From Sphaerisporangium aureirubrum (GTDB lineage Bacteria > Actinomycetota > Actinomycetes > Streptosporangiales > Streptosporangiaceae): a stretch of 64,000 nucleotides of DNA. Location: positions 19,082-83,081 of the forward strand of contig NZ_JBHSRF010000036.1 of NCBI RefSeq assembly GCF_042658925.1. Reading direction: 5' to 3'. Position numbers and translations under genes: made by a program. How positions within the stretch are numbered: position 1 is the stretch's first letter; every line of letters begins with the position of its first letter. Below the pieces are notes generated by a model. That model worked only from the letters and a program-made list of their open reading frames with translations. It was not told the origin of the DNA and searched no databases. Below, one piece after another: positions 1 to 11,094 of the stretch.

Positions 1-137
1 CCTGCCGAGGTCCCTGGTAGACGACTGCTCTCATGATTTCCTCCCCGTGCGGTTGATTGCGAAGGATCGCCTCACCCGTCAAGGACGGACGAGAGGTCCC
101 ACGCCTTACAGCAGGTCAAGAGGCCGTCCCCACCGCC

Positions 138-587
138 TCAGAGCAGCAGGTCGAAGACACTTGTCGTGCGCTCCCACTGCTCGGTCGCGGGGTTCTTCAC
201 CTCCGGATCCACGATCTTGAAGGCCTGAGCCAGTGCCACTGACAGTCCGCCGACGATCTCGGGCAGGCGGCCGACGGTCTCCTCGCCGATCGACAGGTCG
301 AGCGGAGGCAGCCTGGCGAGCTGCTCCAGGATGGGTTTCAGCTCGATGTCCTCGTCGAGGCGGCGGAACCGGTGGATGCTCTCCTGCAGGCCCTTGGTGA
401 CGGGTAGATCCCAGGGTTCGATGATGTCGCGACGGTTCGCCTTGGCGTGGGCCTGGCCGATCACCAGAAGGTCGTAGACCTTGTCGTTCACGAAGTCGCT
501 GTAGCGCCGGAGGTCGTCCTTGTCGACGTCGACACCAGCGGCGCTGCGGAAGAAGCGCTTGAATCTCGACACCGCCATGAGCACCAT
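138..587 (-). CDS. DUF1931 histone-fold-like protein
   Basis: A 149-residue protein with the typical DUF1931 layout: a basic N-terminus, a first helical unit around YSDFVNDKVYDLLVIG, an IEPWDLPVTKGLQ segment near residue 60, and a second helical unit ending in FDLLL. Known family members adopt a double histone-fold-like structure. A DNA- or stress-related role is often supposed but unproven. The ATG at 587 is preceded by GAAGGAGACC, a good ribosome binding site; an in-frame ATG three codons later is the alternative start. It is the last gene of the minus-strand chaperone and thioredoxin operon, 27 bases after the TrxR-like gene, which suggests stress co-expression. The family call is fairly sure and the function unknown. 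Confidence 0.75.
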   Translation of the reverse strand: MVLMAVSRFKRFFRSAAGVDVDKDDLRRYSDFVNDKVYDLLVIGQAHAKANRRDIIEPWDLPVTKGLQESIHRFRRLDEDIELKPILEQLARLPPLDLSIGEETVGRLPEIVGGLSVALAQAFKIVDPEVKNPATEQWERTTSVFDLLL

Positions 588-614
588 GGAGGTCTCCTTC
601 CTTCCGGCCTTGAG

Positions 615-2285
615 TCACTCGCCAGCCTGGAGGTAGTCATGGATCAGCCGTACGGCCATGGCGCCTTCACCGACCGCCGAGGCCACCCTCTTGACCGACC
701 CGCTCCGTACGTCCCCGGCCGCGAACACGCCCGCCCTGCTGGTCTCCAGCGGGAACGGCCGGCCGGCGGAGTCGGGCGCGCCTTCCTTGCCGGACCCGGA
801 GGCGTCCGCGCCCGTCAGGATGTAGCCCCGCCGGTCGAGCGCGATCTCGTCGGGGAGCCAGGCGGTGTACGGCTCCGCGCCGATGAAGATGAACATCGCG
901 CGGGCCTCGATCGTGGAACGCTCGCCGGTGACGTTGTTCTCGGCGATGACCGCGGCGAGCGACTCTTCCCCCATCAGCTCCCGGACCTCGGTGTTCAGCA
1001 TGATCTGGATCCGGGGGTGCCGCTCGATCTCGACGGCCAGGTAGCGGGACATGTTCCTGGACAGCGCGTCATCCCGCACGAGCAGCCGGACGCAGGCGGC
1101 GTGCCGGGCCAGGAACAGGGCGGCCTGGCCGGCCGAGTTGCCTCCCCCCACGACGACGATCGGGTCCCGCTGGCACATCTGGGCTTCGAACATGGTCGCC
1201 GCGTAGTAGACGCTCGTGGGCTCGAACCGTTCCAGGTTCGGGATGTCGAGCCTCCGGTAGCGGACGCCGGTCGCGATGATCAGGGTGCGCGCGTGGATCG
1301 CGCCGCCCTCCCGCACGGTGACGATGTGATCGCCCGCATTCAGGTGCAGTCCGCACGCCTGTGCGGGCACGTAGAAACGCGCGCCGAACTTGCCGGCCTG
1401 GATCGCCGCCCGGTCCGCGAGTTCGCCGCCGGAGATCCCGGACGGGAAGCCAAGGTAGTTCTCGATCCGCGAGGAGGTGCCCGCCTGGCCGCCCGCCGCG
1501 ACATTGTCCAGGACCATCGTCGCGAGGCCCTCCGACGCCCCGTAGACCGCCGCCGCCAGCCCCGCCGGCCCGGCCCCGATGACGAGCAGGTCGCATCGGG
1601 TCTCCTCAACCCGTGGTGTGGGGAGCCCGATCGCCTGGGCCAGCTCCGCGTTGCTCGGATTGCGGAGCACCGTCTCGCCCCGCCAGATCACGACCGGGGT
1701 CTCCTCGGGGGTGACTCCCATGCTCCGCAGGAACCGCTCTGCCTCCTGGTCCTGCTCCAGGTCGCTCCACCGGTGCGGCAGCCGGTTGCGTGCCGCGAAC
1801 TCCCGCAGCCGCCGGGAGTCGGCCGAGAAGCGGGAGCCGATGATGCGGAAGCCCGCCCCCAGTCCGATGAGCATCGTGCGGCGGATGAGGTAGGCCCGCA
1901 GGATGAGGTCACCGAGCGCCGGATCCCCGGCGACCAGGCGGCGGAGCGCGTCCGCCGGCACAGCGAGGACCTCGCCGTCCTCGGCCACCACGCCGGTGAC
2001 GAAGCCCACCTGGCCGGTGAGCACGTTGAGTTCTCCGAGGAACCGGCCTGCCCCGTGGACACCGATCACCTGGTCGTCCGTCCCGAATCCCTCGACCGTC
2101 GCCACCTTGCCGGCCAGGACCACGAAGATTTCGGTGCACGCAAGGCCCTCGGTGTACAGGACCTCGTCCTGGCGGACCCGGCGCCGCTCGCCGTGCGGGG
2201 CCAGCGCCTGGAGCTGCGCGTCGCTCAGCCGCGGGTAGGCCCCCAGCGGGTCCGGCGTCTCGCGGAGCTCAGGCGGCCAGCGCAT
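615..2285 (-). CDS. cNMP-binding domain fused to thioredoxin-reductase-like flavoprotein
   Basis: A 556-residue fusion. Residues about 15-140 form a cyclic-nucleotide-binding (Crp-type) beta-roll with the FLGELNVLTG phosphate cassette. Residues about 150-220 resemble a small thioredoxin or glutaredoxin-like module (TPVVIWRGETVLRNPS). From about 230 it is a TrxR-type FAD/NAD(P)H oxidoreductase with VIGAGPAGLAAA, GGQAGTSSRIENYLGFP, VVVGGGNSAGQAA and the C-terminal FAAGDVRSGSVKR. The redox CxxC of true thioredoxin reductases is absent: the equivalent stretch reads VYYAATMFEAQMC. It probably passes electrons differently, or not to thioredoxin, although its start lies within the 3' end of the thioredoxin gene (17-base overlap). 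Regulation by a cyclic nucleotide is inferred from the domain only. Confidence 0.85.
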   Translation of the reverse strand: MRWPPELRETPDPLGAYPRLSDAQLQALAPHGERRRVRQDEVLYTEGLACTEIFVVLAGKVATVEGFGTDDQVIGVHGAGRFLGELNVLTGQVGFVTGVVAEDGEVLAVPADALRRLVAGDPALGDLILRAYLIRRTMLIGLGAGFRIIGSRFSADSRRLREFAARNRLPHRWSDLEQDQEAERFLRSMGVTPEETPVVIWRGETVLRNPSNAELAQAIGLPTPRVEETRCDLLVIGAGPAGLAAAVYGASEGLATMVLDNVAAGGQAGTSSRIENYLGFPSGISGGELADRAAIQAGKFGARFYVPAQACGLHLNAGDHIVTVREGGAIHARTLIIATGVRYRRLDIPNLERFEPTSVYYAATMFEAQMCQRDPIVVVGGGNSAGQAALFLARHAACVRLLVRDDALSRNMSRYLAVEIERHPRIQIMLNTEVRELMGEESLAAVIAENNVTGERSTIEARAMFIFIGAEPYTAWLPDEIALDRRGYILTGADASGSGKEGAPDSAGRPFPLETSRAGVFAAGDVRSGSVKRVASAVGEGAMAVRLIHDYLQAGE

Positions 2286-2712
2286 GGTCCACCCACTCGC
2301 GTAGCGCGGGAGCCGGTGCCGCTCCCGATCGCCGGGTGACGACTCGGCCCCGATCGATCAGGACAAGCGTCGGGATGGCCTTTACGGTGAAGCGTTCCGA
2401 GAGCCGGGGCGCGTCGTCCACGTTCACCTTCACCAGCTTCAGGCGACCGGCCAGATCGGCCGCGACCTGTTCCAGCGCCGGGCTGACCATGCGGCACGGC
2501 CCGCACCAGGGTGCCCAGAAGTCGACGACCACCGGGACCTGGGCCGCCTCGACGACCTCGCTGAAGTCGTCGTCCCCCGCCTCGGTGACCCAGGGAAGCG
2601 GCTGGTGGCATTCGCGGCACCGCGGGATCCCCGAGGCGGCACTGGGCAGGCGGTTCTTCCGTCCGCATTTCGAGCATCGGACGACGCTCGCGTCCTTGGC
2701 CTGTGACCGCAT
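2269..2712 (-). CDS. trxC: thioredoxin with N-terminal zinc ribbon (TrxC/Trx2 type)
   Basis: A 147-residue thioredoxin. The N-terminal extension carries two Cys pairs (C13/C16 in RCSKCGRK and C32/C35 in RCRECHQ), expected to bind zinc as in the TrxC/Trx2 class. The redox motif WCGPC (C70, C73) follows FWAP, and the cis-proline loop is KAIPTLVLI. It acts in the cytoplasm as a disulfide reductase, and the zinc ribbon makes such proteins redox sensors. The gene lies 2 bases downstream of clpB and overlaps the TrxR-like gene, so it belongs to a heat and oxidative stress operon. Confidence 0.92.
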   Translation of the reverse strand: MRSQAKDASVVRCSKCGRKNRLPSAASGIPRCRECHQPLPWVTEAGDDDFSEVVEAAQVPVVVDFWAPWCGPCRMVSPALEQVAADLAGRLKLVKVNVDDAPRLSERFTVKAIPTLVLIDRGRVVTRRSGAAPAPALREWVDHALAA

Positions 2713-2714
2713 TG

Positions 2715-5323
<2,609 letters not shown>

Positions 5324-5333
<10 letters not shown>

Positions 5334-5634
5334 GGCGTACCTCCCGGAGTTCTCGTGCGGGTCCGCGGAGCCGCTTCGAGCTCCGCGATGCGGTCGAGCA
5401 GGTCCGCCACAGGCCCAGCGAGGCGTAGTTGACGGCCAGTTGCGTGTGCAGCCGCTGGAGGCGCCCGGCGGCGGCGAGCTTGGAGAGCGGGAAACACAGG
5501 TTCCCCGCCGCGTCGCGGAAAGCATCGATCAGGTCGAGCGCGGCCAGGCGGCGCACCAACTCCGGATGCACACCGGTCACCCGGGCGAAGGACTCCAGGT
5601 GCAGGAGCGGGAACCGTACGCGGGGATGGCTCAT
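5324..5634 (-). pseudogene. cbpM: chaperone modulator CbpM-like, frameshifted
   Basis: The ATG at 5634 starts MSHPRVRFPLLHLESFARV, a MerR-like winged-helix start typical of CbpM-type DnaJ modulators. The frame continues through LVRRLAALDLIDAF to NYASLGL and is then lost. The expected C-terminus, PVADLLDRIAELEA, is present in the next frame and stops at 5324. A one-base change near 5420-5430 separates the two halves. The gene overlaps dnaJ by four bases (ATGA) and leads into clpB. Either the modulator is inactivated or this is a sequencing error in a GC run. Confidence 0.7.
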
Positions 5635-6596
5635 GGCCGGGTCCTCCCTCCCGATCCGGAGCGCGGGTCGAAGCCGGAGACGTCGGCCAGCTGCTCATAG
5701 AGGCGACGCTCCTCGGCACTCAGCGTGCTAGGGACCATGATCTGGACCTCGGCGAACAGGTCCCCGGGATCGCCGCGGGGGTTGGGCATGCCCTGCCCCC
5801 GCAGGCGCAGGCGGCGTCCGGAGGAGGAACCGGGCGGAACCTTGACCTTCGCCTCCCCGCCCGGGGTCTCGACCGCCACGGTCGCGCCCAGCGCGGCTTC
5901 CGACGGGGTGAGGGGAAGCCGGACATGGATGTCCCGTCCCTCGACGTGGTAGCGGGGATGATCAGTGATTCTCGCGATCAAGTAGAGGTCGCCCCTCGTC
6001 GCGCCGCCGGCGCCCTCACCTGCGAGCCGGATCCGCTGCCCGTTCCGGACGCCCGGGGGGATCGTGACCTCCAGCGTCCGGGAACCTCCGCGGTGGGGAA
6101 GGGTGATCGTCCGGCGGCCGCCGCGGTAGGCCTCCTCGACCGTCAGCGGCAACTCGGCCTCCTGGTCGGCGCCGGGCATCGGACCCCAGCCGCGGCCCGC
6201 ACGGCCCCGGCGCCCTGCGAACCTGCCGCCGAACAGCTCCTCGAAGTCGATGCCCTCTCCGGTCTCGAACCGGACCTCCGGCCCGGCCGGACCGCGTGCC
6301 CATCCGGCCCGGCCTCCGGTGCCCGCCCCGGCCCCGGCCCGGGCGTACGCCGCCGGGTCCACTCCCTCGGGCACCTGCCGGAAGTCCCGGCCGAACGCGT
6401 CGTAGCGCCGCCGAGTCTCGGGATCGGACAGCACGTCGTAGGCCTCCGACACCTCCTTGAAGCGGTCCTCGGCCTCGGGGTCCTTGTTGACGTCGGGATG
6501 GTAGGAGCGCGCGAGCTTGCGATAGGCCCGCTGGATCTCCTCGCGGCCGGCCGTTCGCGGCACCCCGAGGATCTCGTAGAAGTCGCGATCCGCCAT
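5631..6596 (-). CDS. dnaJ: DnaJ/CbpA-type co-chaperone
   Basis: A 321-residue Hsp40 of the CbpA (type II) class. The J domain occupies residues 1-70 with the HPD motif (ARSYHPDVNKD). A Gly/Ala-rich linker follows (about 80-130, containing EELFGGRF), then the two beta-barrel C-terminal substrate-binding domains (VEEAYRGGRRTI, LRLRGQGMPNP). There is no zinc-finger region, as expected for this class. The gene follows grpE- and dnaK-like remnants by an overlap at 6596 and overlaps cbpM by four bases. Its DnaK partner here is degraded, so it presumably works with a DnaK encoded elsewhere. Confidence 0.93.
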   Translation of the reverse strand: MADRDFYEILGVPRTAGREEIQRAYRKLARSYHPDVNKDPEAEDRFKEVSEAYDVLSDPETRRRYDAFGRDFRQVPEGVDPAAYARAGAGAGTGGRAGWARGPAGPEVRFETGEGIDFEELFGGRFAGRRGRAGRGWGPMPGADQEAELPLTVEEAYRGGRRTITLPHRGGSRTLEVTIPPGVRNGQRIRLAGEGAGGATRGDLYLIARITDHPRYHVEGRDIHVRLPLTPSEAALGATVAVETPGGEAKVKVPPGSSSGRRLRLRGQGMPNPRGDPGDLFAEVQIMVPSTLSAEERRLYEQLADVSGFDPRSGSGGRTRP

Positions 6597-6796
6597 CAGT
6601 CCTCCGCCTTGGTGGACGCGACGACCGACGCGAGGCGCAACTGGTCGGGGCCGTCACCGTAGCCGGGCCGCATGACGGCGACGACCGTACCCGCCTCGGC
6701 CTCCGGGTCCTCCACCGTGCTCCCGGCCGGTCCGGCCCCCATGGCCTCGGCCGCTGGAACACGCCACTGACGCGGGATCCTGTCCTTGCCGGTCAT
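6596..6796 (-). pseudogene. GrpE C-terminal remnant
   Basis: A 66-codon frame whose second half, AGTVVAVMRPGYGDG...LRLASVVAS, matches the end of GrpE, where GTVV.V.RPGY and a terminal beta-strand are conserved. The long coiled-coil N-terminus of GrpE is missing. It sits between the dnaK remnant and dnaJ, the expected place for grpE, and its stop shares a base with the dnaJ start. It may still be translated as a 66-residue peptide but is unlikely to work as a nucleotide exchange factor. Confidence 0.6.
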
Positions 6797-6990
6797 GTCA
6801 CTCCGGCCTGGTGAACTCGGCGTCGATCACGTGTGTCCAGGTTGGAGCTCTCGCTGATCGTGATGCGCCGCTCGGCTCCGCTGAGCGACAGCGAGGTGAC
6901 GTCGAGCAGCACGACGTCCTTGACCTCGCCCCTGATGACGGCCGCCTGGACCGCCGCGCCGAGCTCCACGACCTCGTCGAGTGTGTCCAT
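6793..6990 (-). pseudogene. DnaK remnant
   Basis: The frame starting MDTLDEVVELGAAVQAA and continuing GEVKDVVLLDVTSLSL matches the end of the DnaK ATPase domain. It then jumps to RRITISESSNLD, which resembles a segment much later in the substrate-binding domain. Most of DnaK (about 350 N-terminal residues and several hundred more) is missing. The remnant precedes grpE-like and dnaJ genes, so an ancestral dnaK-grpE-dnaJ-cbpM-clpB operon has lost its first two genes. Confidence 0.65.
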
Positions 6991-7074
6991 CGCGTGCCGG
7001 GCCGCGTCGTGGGCGCGTAGGTCGCCAGCACTGTCTGGTGGCTCTCGTGGATGTCTCGGGTTCCCATGGATCAA

Positions 7075-7380
7075 CCCCTGTGTCGGTTGTTCCGGCTACC
7101 GAGAAGCCTCGGTCACGTGTTATCGGCCATAGCCCAAAGATCGGCCCTCCGCTCTCTGACCTCTACAGACCCAGTCAAAGGGCACGGATGGCTCCCCCGA
7201 AACCCCCAAATATCCATTTTTGGCTCAAACAGCGGGTACGGCAGGCGACAAGATCGAATACGCGAGCCTACTCAAGCCAAGGACACTCCTGGGGTCCCGG
7301 CAGCAATCGCGGAAAATCCAACGACCCTATCTCTGAACCGCGGTTATTCGGATTCCGGAAATTTAAGTCACCCAAGTCGC
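7075..7380. other. gene-free stretch upstream of the degraded dnaK
   Basis: No convincing gene is seen. The composition is noticeably more AT-rich than the neighbours between about 7130 and 7370. An ACTCAAG half-site lies near 7270, like one half of the HspR operator (CTTGAGT-N7-ACTCAAG), but the other half is not recognisable. It probably contains the promoter region of the old chaperone operon. Confidence 0.3.
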
Positions 7381-7547
7381 CGGCCGACTCTCTGGCCCTG
7401 TCCACCCTCCGCGACGGTGACGTCCTCACCTCCCGCCGCGAACGGAAGACCGTGTACCACCGCGCCGACCCCCAACGCCGGGTGGCGGCGATCCGGGTCG
7501 GGCACCAGGTGGGGACGGGGGTGGATCGTCTGGACTCATCACAGTGA
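7381..7547 (+). pseudogene. ArsR-family regulator C-terminal remnant
   Basis: The frame reads STLRDGDVLTSRRERKTVYH followed by RADPQRR, close to the recognition-helix-to-wing segment of ArsR-type winged-helix regulators (usually LR.AGLVTSRREGRTVYYR). The N-terminal helices are missing and no start codon with a ribosome binding site is seen. From here to about 7970 no further gene is recognisable. Confidence 0.4.
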
Positions 7548-7979
7548 TCGTGGACAGCACGGTTTCTCCGGCTGTCGCCGCCTACGCCTCCAGCGGCGAG
7601 ATCGCATCGGCGCAGCCCTCGCGGCAGCCGTCCCACCGCCACTGAATTGACCGTCCCACGGTTTGTCCCAAAGTCGTTATGCGGCGGCCCAGGTAACCGT
7701 GCGATTCACCCGCGGTGGTCGGTCGGTGGGTTGGGTGGAATCCCGAGGGGTAGGCACAGCTTAAATCAGCCGTGCCCTGCGTCGGGGGCGACGAGGTGAA
7801 CCTGACCTCGCTCGGATGGCCATCGCCCACCGTGGCGAGCGCATTCGGCGGCGGCTTATCGGTGTCACCGGCGTCGTCTTCGGATCACAGTGGTGGACCT
7901 TTTGACCGGCGTGGCGGCTATGCGGGCGAAGCAAATGGACTCCGTGCCGGCGATGCGGGGCGTACGCGGAGGAGGATCT

Positions 7980-8522
7980 ATGGAGCTGACGGCCACGACG
8001 ACCATTCGCAAACCCGTACCGGAGGTCTACGCGTTCTGGCGCGATCTGGAGAACCTGCCGACGTTCATGGCGCATCTCGATGAGGTCCGCGCCACCGGTG
8101 ACCGTACGAGCCATTGGGTCGCCGGCGCCCCGTTCGGCAAGGACGTCGAGTGGGACGCGGAGATCGTCGACGATGCGCTGAGCGAAAAGATCGTGTGGCG
8201 GTCGATCGGCGATGCCGACGTGCCGAACGCCGGCACGGTCCGGTTCATGCCGGCCCCGGACGGTGTGAGCACCGAGGTGCAGGTTGTTCTGAGGTACGAC
8301 ATTCCAGGCGGCGTGGTTGGCAAGGTGATCGCCAAGTACTTCGGCGAGGAACCGCACCAGCAGCTCGACGACGACCTGCGCCGGCTCAAGCAGGTGCTGG
8401 AGACCGGCGAGGTGGTCCGCTCCGACGGCGCCCCGTGGGGCAAGCAGGCCCGCAAGGAGTTCCCGCAGCGTCCGGCGCAACCGCTCTCGGACTCCGAACT
8501 GGCGAAGGGAGCGGACGAGTGA
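7980..8522 (+). CDS. SRPBCC-family (START/Bet v1-like) protein
   Basis: A 180-residue protein opening MELTATTTIRKPVPEVYAFW, the typical first strand and helix of SRPBCC ligand-binding proteins (polyketide cyclase/dehydrase-like, COG5637-like). It continues with LENLPTFMAHLDEV and a terminal amphipathic helix (QQLDDDLRRLKQVLE). The ATG at 7980 follows GGAGGA. The stop overlaps the GTG of the downstream dehydrogenase (GTGA), so the two are coupled. A hydrophobic ligand is expected but not identifiable. Confidence 0.85.
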   Translation: MELTATTTIRKPVPEVYAFWRDLENLPTFMAHLDEVRATGDRTSHWVAGAPFGKDVEWDAEIVDDALSEKIVWRSIGDADVPNAGTVRFMPAPDGVSTEVQVVLRYDIPGGVVGKVIAKYFGEEPHQQLDDDLRRLKQVLETGEVVRSDGAPWGKQARKEFPQRPAQPLSDSELAKGADE

Positions 8523-9694
8523 GGGCGAACACCTGGGCGGGCCGCAACAAGGTCGAGGTCCGCGACGTGCCGGACCCGAGGATCCTGAACAAGCGCGATG
8601 CCATCGTACGGATCACCTCCACCGCGATTTGCGGCTCGGACCTGCACCTGGTCGACGGGTATGTGCCCACGATGCAGGACGGCGACGTCATGGGTCACGA
8701 GTTCATGGGTGAGGTGATCGAGGTCGGCCCGGGCGTCGATCCGGATCGGCTGCGCATCGGGGACCGGGTCGTCGTGCCGTTCCCGATCGCCTGCGGCGCG
8801 TGCGACGCCTGCGCCGCCGAACTCTACTCCTGCTGCGAGAACTCCAACCCCAACGCCGGGATCGCGGAGAAGATGTTCGGTCATCCGGTCGCCGGGTTCT
8901 ACGGCTATTCGCATCTGACCGGCGGCTTCGCGGGCGGTCAGGCACAGTACGCGCGGGTGCCGTTCGCCGATGTCGGTCCGCTGAAGATCGAGTCCGATCT
9001 GACCGACGAGCAGGTGCTGTTCCTCTCCGACATCCTGCCCACCGGCTACATGGGTGCCGAGATGTGCGACATCCAGTCCAGTGACGTGGTGGCGGTGTGG
9101 GGGGCCGGCCCGGTCGGCCAGTTCGCCATGGACAGCGCCCGGGTGCTCGGCGCCGCGAAGGTCATCGCCATCGACAAGGAGCCGTACCGGCTGCAGATGG
9201 CCGAACGGGCGGGCCACACGCCGGTGAACTTCGAGGAGGTCGACGTACGGTCCCGGCTGCTGGAACTGACCGGTGGTCGAGGACCGGACAAGTGCATTGA
9301 CGCGGTCGGCCTCGAGGCCACCCACGGCAGTGCGCACATCGCCGCGTACGACCGGCTCAAGCAGGCCGTCAGGTTGGAGAGCGACCGCCCGCACGCGCTG
9401 CGCCAAGCGATCCTGTCGTGCCGCAGCGGCGGCGTGGTCTCGGTGATCGGCGTCTACGGAGGCCTGCTGGACAAGTTCCCCGCCGGCGCGTGGATGAACC
9501 GAGCGCTGACCCTGCGTACCGGGCAATGCCACGTGCAGCGCTACATGAAGCCGCTGCTGCGGCGCATCGAGCGCGGAGAGTTCGATCCCACCCGGATCAT
9601 CACCCACAGGCTGCCGCTCGACGAGGCGGAACGCGGCTTCGAGCTCTTCAAGAACAAGCAGGACAACTGCGAGAAGGTCGTCCTCAAACCCTGA
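8519..9694 (+). CDS. zinc-dependent alcohol dehydrogenase (formaldehyde-dehydrogenase-like)
   Basis: A 391-residue medium-chain dehydrogenase. The catalytic zinc site is in STAICGSDLH and GHEFMGEV; the structural zinc Cys cluster CGACDACAAELYSCC lies near residues 90-105. The cofactor-binding glycine motif is WGAGPVGQFA. The insertion and FYGYSHLTGGFAGGQAQYA resemble glutathione-independent formaldehyde dehydrogenase relatives. GTG at 8519 overlaps the SRPBCC stop and gives a normal N-terminus (VRANTWAGRNKVEV). The substrate is not predictable. Confidence 0.9.
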   Translation: MRANTWAGRNKVEVRDVPDPRILNKRDAIVRITSTAICGSDLHLVDGYVPTMQDGDVMGHEFMGEVIEVGPGVDPDRLRIGDRVVVPFPIACGACDACAAELYSCCENSNPNAGIAEKMFGHPVAGFYGYSHLTGGFAGGQAQYARVPFADVGPLKIESDLTDEQVLFLSDILPTGYMGAEMCDIQSSDVVAVWGAGPVGQFAMDSARVLGAAKVIAIDKEPYRLQMAERAGHTPVNFEEVDVRSRLLELTGGRGPDKCIDAVGLEATHGSAHIAAYDRLKQAVRLESDRPHALRQAILSCRSGGVVSVIGVYGGLLDKFPAGAWMNRALTLRTGQCHVQRYMKPLLRRIERGEFDPTRIITHRLPLDEAERGFELFKNKQDNCEKVVLKP

Positions 9695-9811
9695 CGACCA
9701 CCCCCATCCGACCGCCGCGGCGAGCGTGTCGGCAGGATGCGGGTCCATCCGGCGGCGCTGGTCCGCGGTGCCCGCCCGGCAATGCGGACGAGCCCTGCCC
9801 CGGGGCGGGAA

Positions 9812-10921
9812 CTACGCGTCCTTCTCGTCCCGCCAGCCGCCGGGTTCGGGATGGTAGCCATAAGCGGCGGCCCGCACCGTTTCCTCGTCCTCCAGCCCGG
9901 AGCCGATCGTGCCGCCGACGGTGGCCAGCGAACTGATGATCCAGGCCAGTATCAGGTAGTCGGTGAAATCGACCGACCGCTCCAGGACCCGTTCCAGCAA
10001 GGATGTGTCGATCAGCAGCGCTGCGGCGAGTATCGTTCCGGCGAACAGCACCAGATAGGACACCGCGGTGGCCAGGGTCAGGGTGAGGATCGTGCCCAGG
10101 TTGAACAGCCGGGCCAGCTCAGCCGGTGTCTCCCGGTCCGGTTTCTTCCATAGGTCGTGCGCTACGATCAGCCAGGCGACCAGCGCGGTCAGCCCCAGAA
10201 TCATGATCACGGCGAGGCGGAGTCCGCCGAGCGCATCGCCCATCTGCCAGATGGTGTCGGTGGTGAGCGCGAACGCGGCCGTGCCGAAGGCGCCGACCAG
10301 CAGTTTGGACAAGCCCAGCAGGGCGCGCCCCGGGCGGTTGGCCCGGACCATTCCGATCACCAGCCGCAGCCGGCCGATCAGCCGCGAGGCGACGTAGCCC
10401 AGTTCCCCGGCGTCGACTTCGCCGACCACCCGGTGAACGGCGGTGACCTGGCTGGTCAGCTCGGCCGGTGTCCAGCCGGCCAGCAGCACCCGCTCCTCGG
10501 TAGCGTCGGTGAGTAGCCGGCCCACGAGATTCGGAACGGCTGCGCGGACCGCTCGCAGCTGGCGCAGCCCCAGCGCGGGCAAGGACACCATCGCAACTCG
10601 GCGCCGGGCGGACGTCTGCGCGACCAGAGGCACCCGCTCGGTGTGCAGCGGCAGGTCGGTCAGGCAGATCGCGACGTCCCACCGGGCCTCGGCGCGCCGG
10701 CGAGCAAGATCGTCGAGTAGCCCCTCGACGCCGCCGTCGCGCCGCGGAGCCACTTCCCCCCAGCCTTCACGGACGATCCACCGCACGTCCGCGTCCACCT
10801 GCTCGGCGAGCCGGTCGGCCAGCTCGGCGGTGAGCCGCGCAACCACCAGGGCCGGGTAGTCCGGCGGGGTCGCCACGAGTCCGACGACGATCTCCGGCCG
10901 GCGCTGATCACTGGTGGCCAT
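9812..10921 (-). CDS. membrane protein of unknown function
   Basis: A 369-residue protein. The N-terminal half (1-200) is soluble alpha/beta, beginning after MATSDQRRPEIVVGLVATPP, with a segment resembling a nucleotide-like fold (WDVAICLTDLPL). The C-terminal half has about four transmembrane segments (around LAVIMILGLTALVAWLIVAH, TILTLTLATAVSYLVLFAG and YLILAWIISSLATVGGTIG). The ATG at 10921 follows GGCGAGGAGCGCCA, a clear ribosome binding site. No catalytic motif or family is recognised. It is a single gene divergent from adenylate kinase. Confidence 0.75.
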   Translation of the reverse strand: MATSDQRRPEIVVGLVATPPDYPALVVARLTAELADRLAEQVDADVRWIVREGWGEVAPRRDGGVEGLLDDLARRRAEARWDVAICLTDLPLHTERVPLVAQTSARRRVAMVSLPALGLRQLRAVRAAVPNLVGRLLTDATEERVLLAGWTPAELTSQVTAVHRVVGEVDAGELGYVASRLIGRLRLVIGMVRANRPGRALLGLSKLLVGAFGTAAFALTTDTIWQMGDALGGLRLAVIMILGLTALVAWLIVAHDLWKKPDRETPAELARLFNLGTILTLTLATAVSYLVLFAGTILAAALLIDTSLLERVLERSVDFTDYLILAWIISSLATVGGTIGSGLEDEETVRAAAYGYHPEPGGWRDEKDA

Positions 10922-11094
10922 TGGCGCTCCTCGCCGGTAGCCAGGCGAAATCCCGGGATGACTACCCGCTGTCGCGCGACAAATGCATGATGTATCGGAC
11001 AATGCTGTCACAGCGCGTAGCCGAGCCGGTTGCAGCGGCGCCTCGCTGGGTGCCCTGCTGGCGGGCGATACACAGAGTGTGTGATGGTCTTACG

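Noticed and set aside
447..2339. Long plus-strand open frame opposite the TrxR-like gene
   Set aside because: Antisense shadow of a high-GC gene: no family motif, no ribosome binding site, and the minus strand encodes a complete flavoprotein.
7260..7290. HspR (HAIR) operator ahead of the chaperone operon
   Set aside because: Only an ACTCAAG half-site is present; the CTTGAGT partner at the required spacing is not recognisable.
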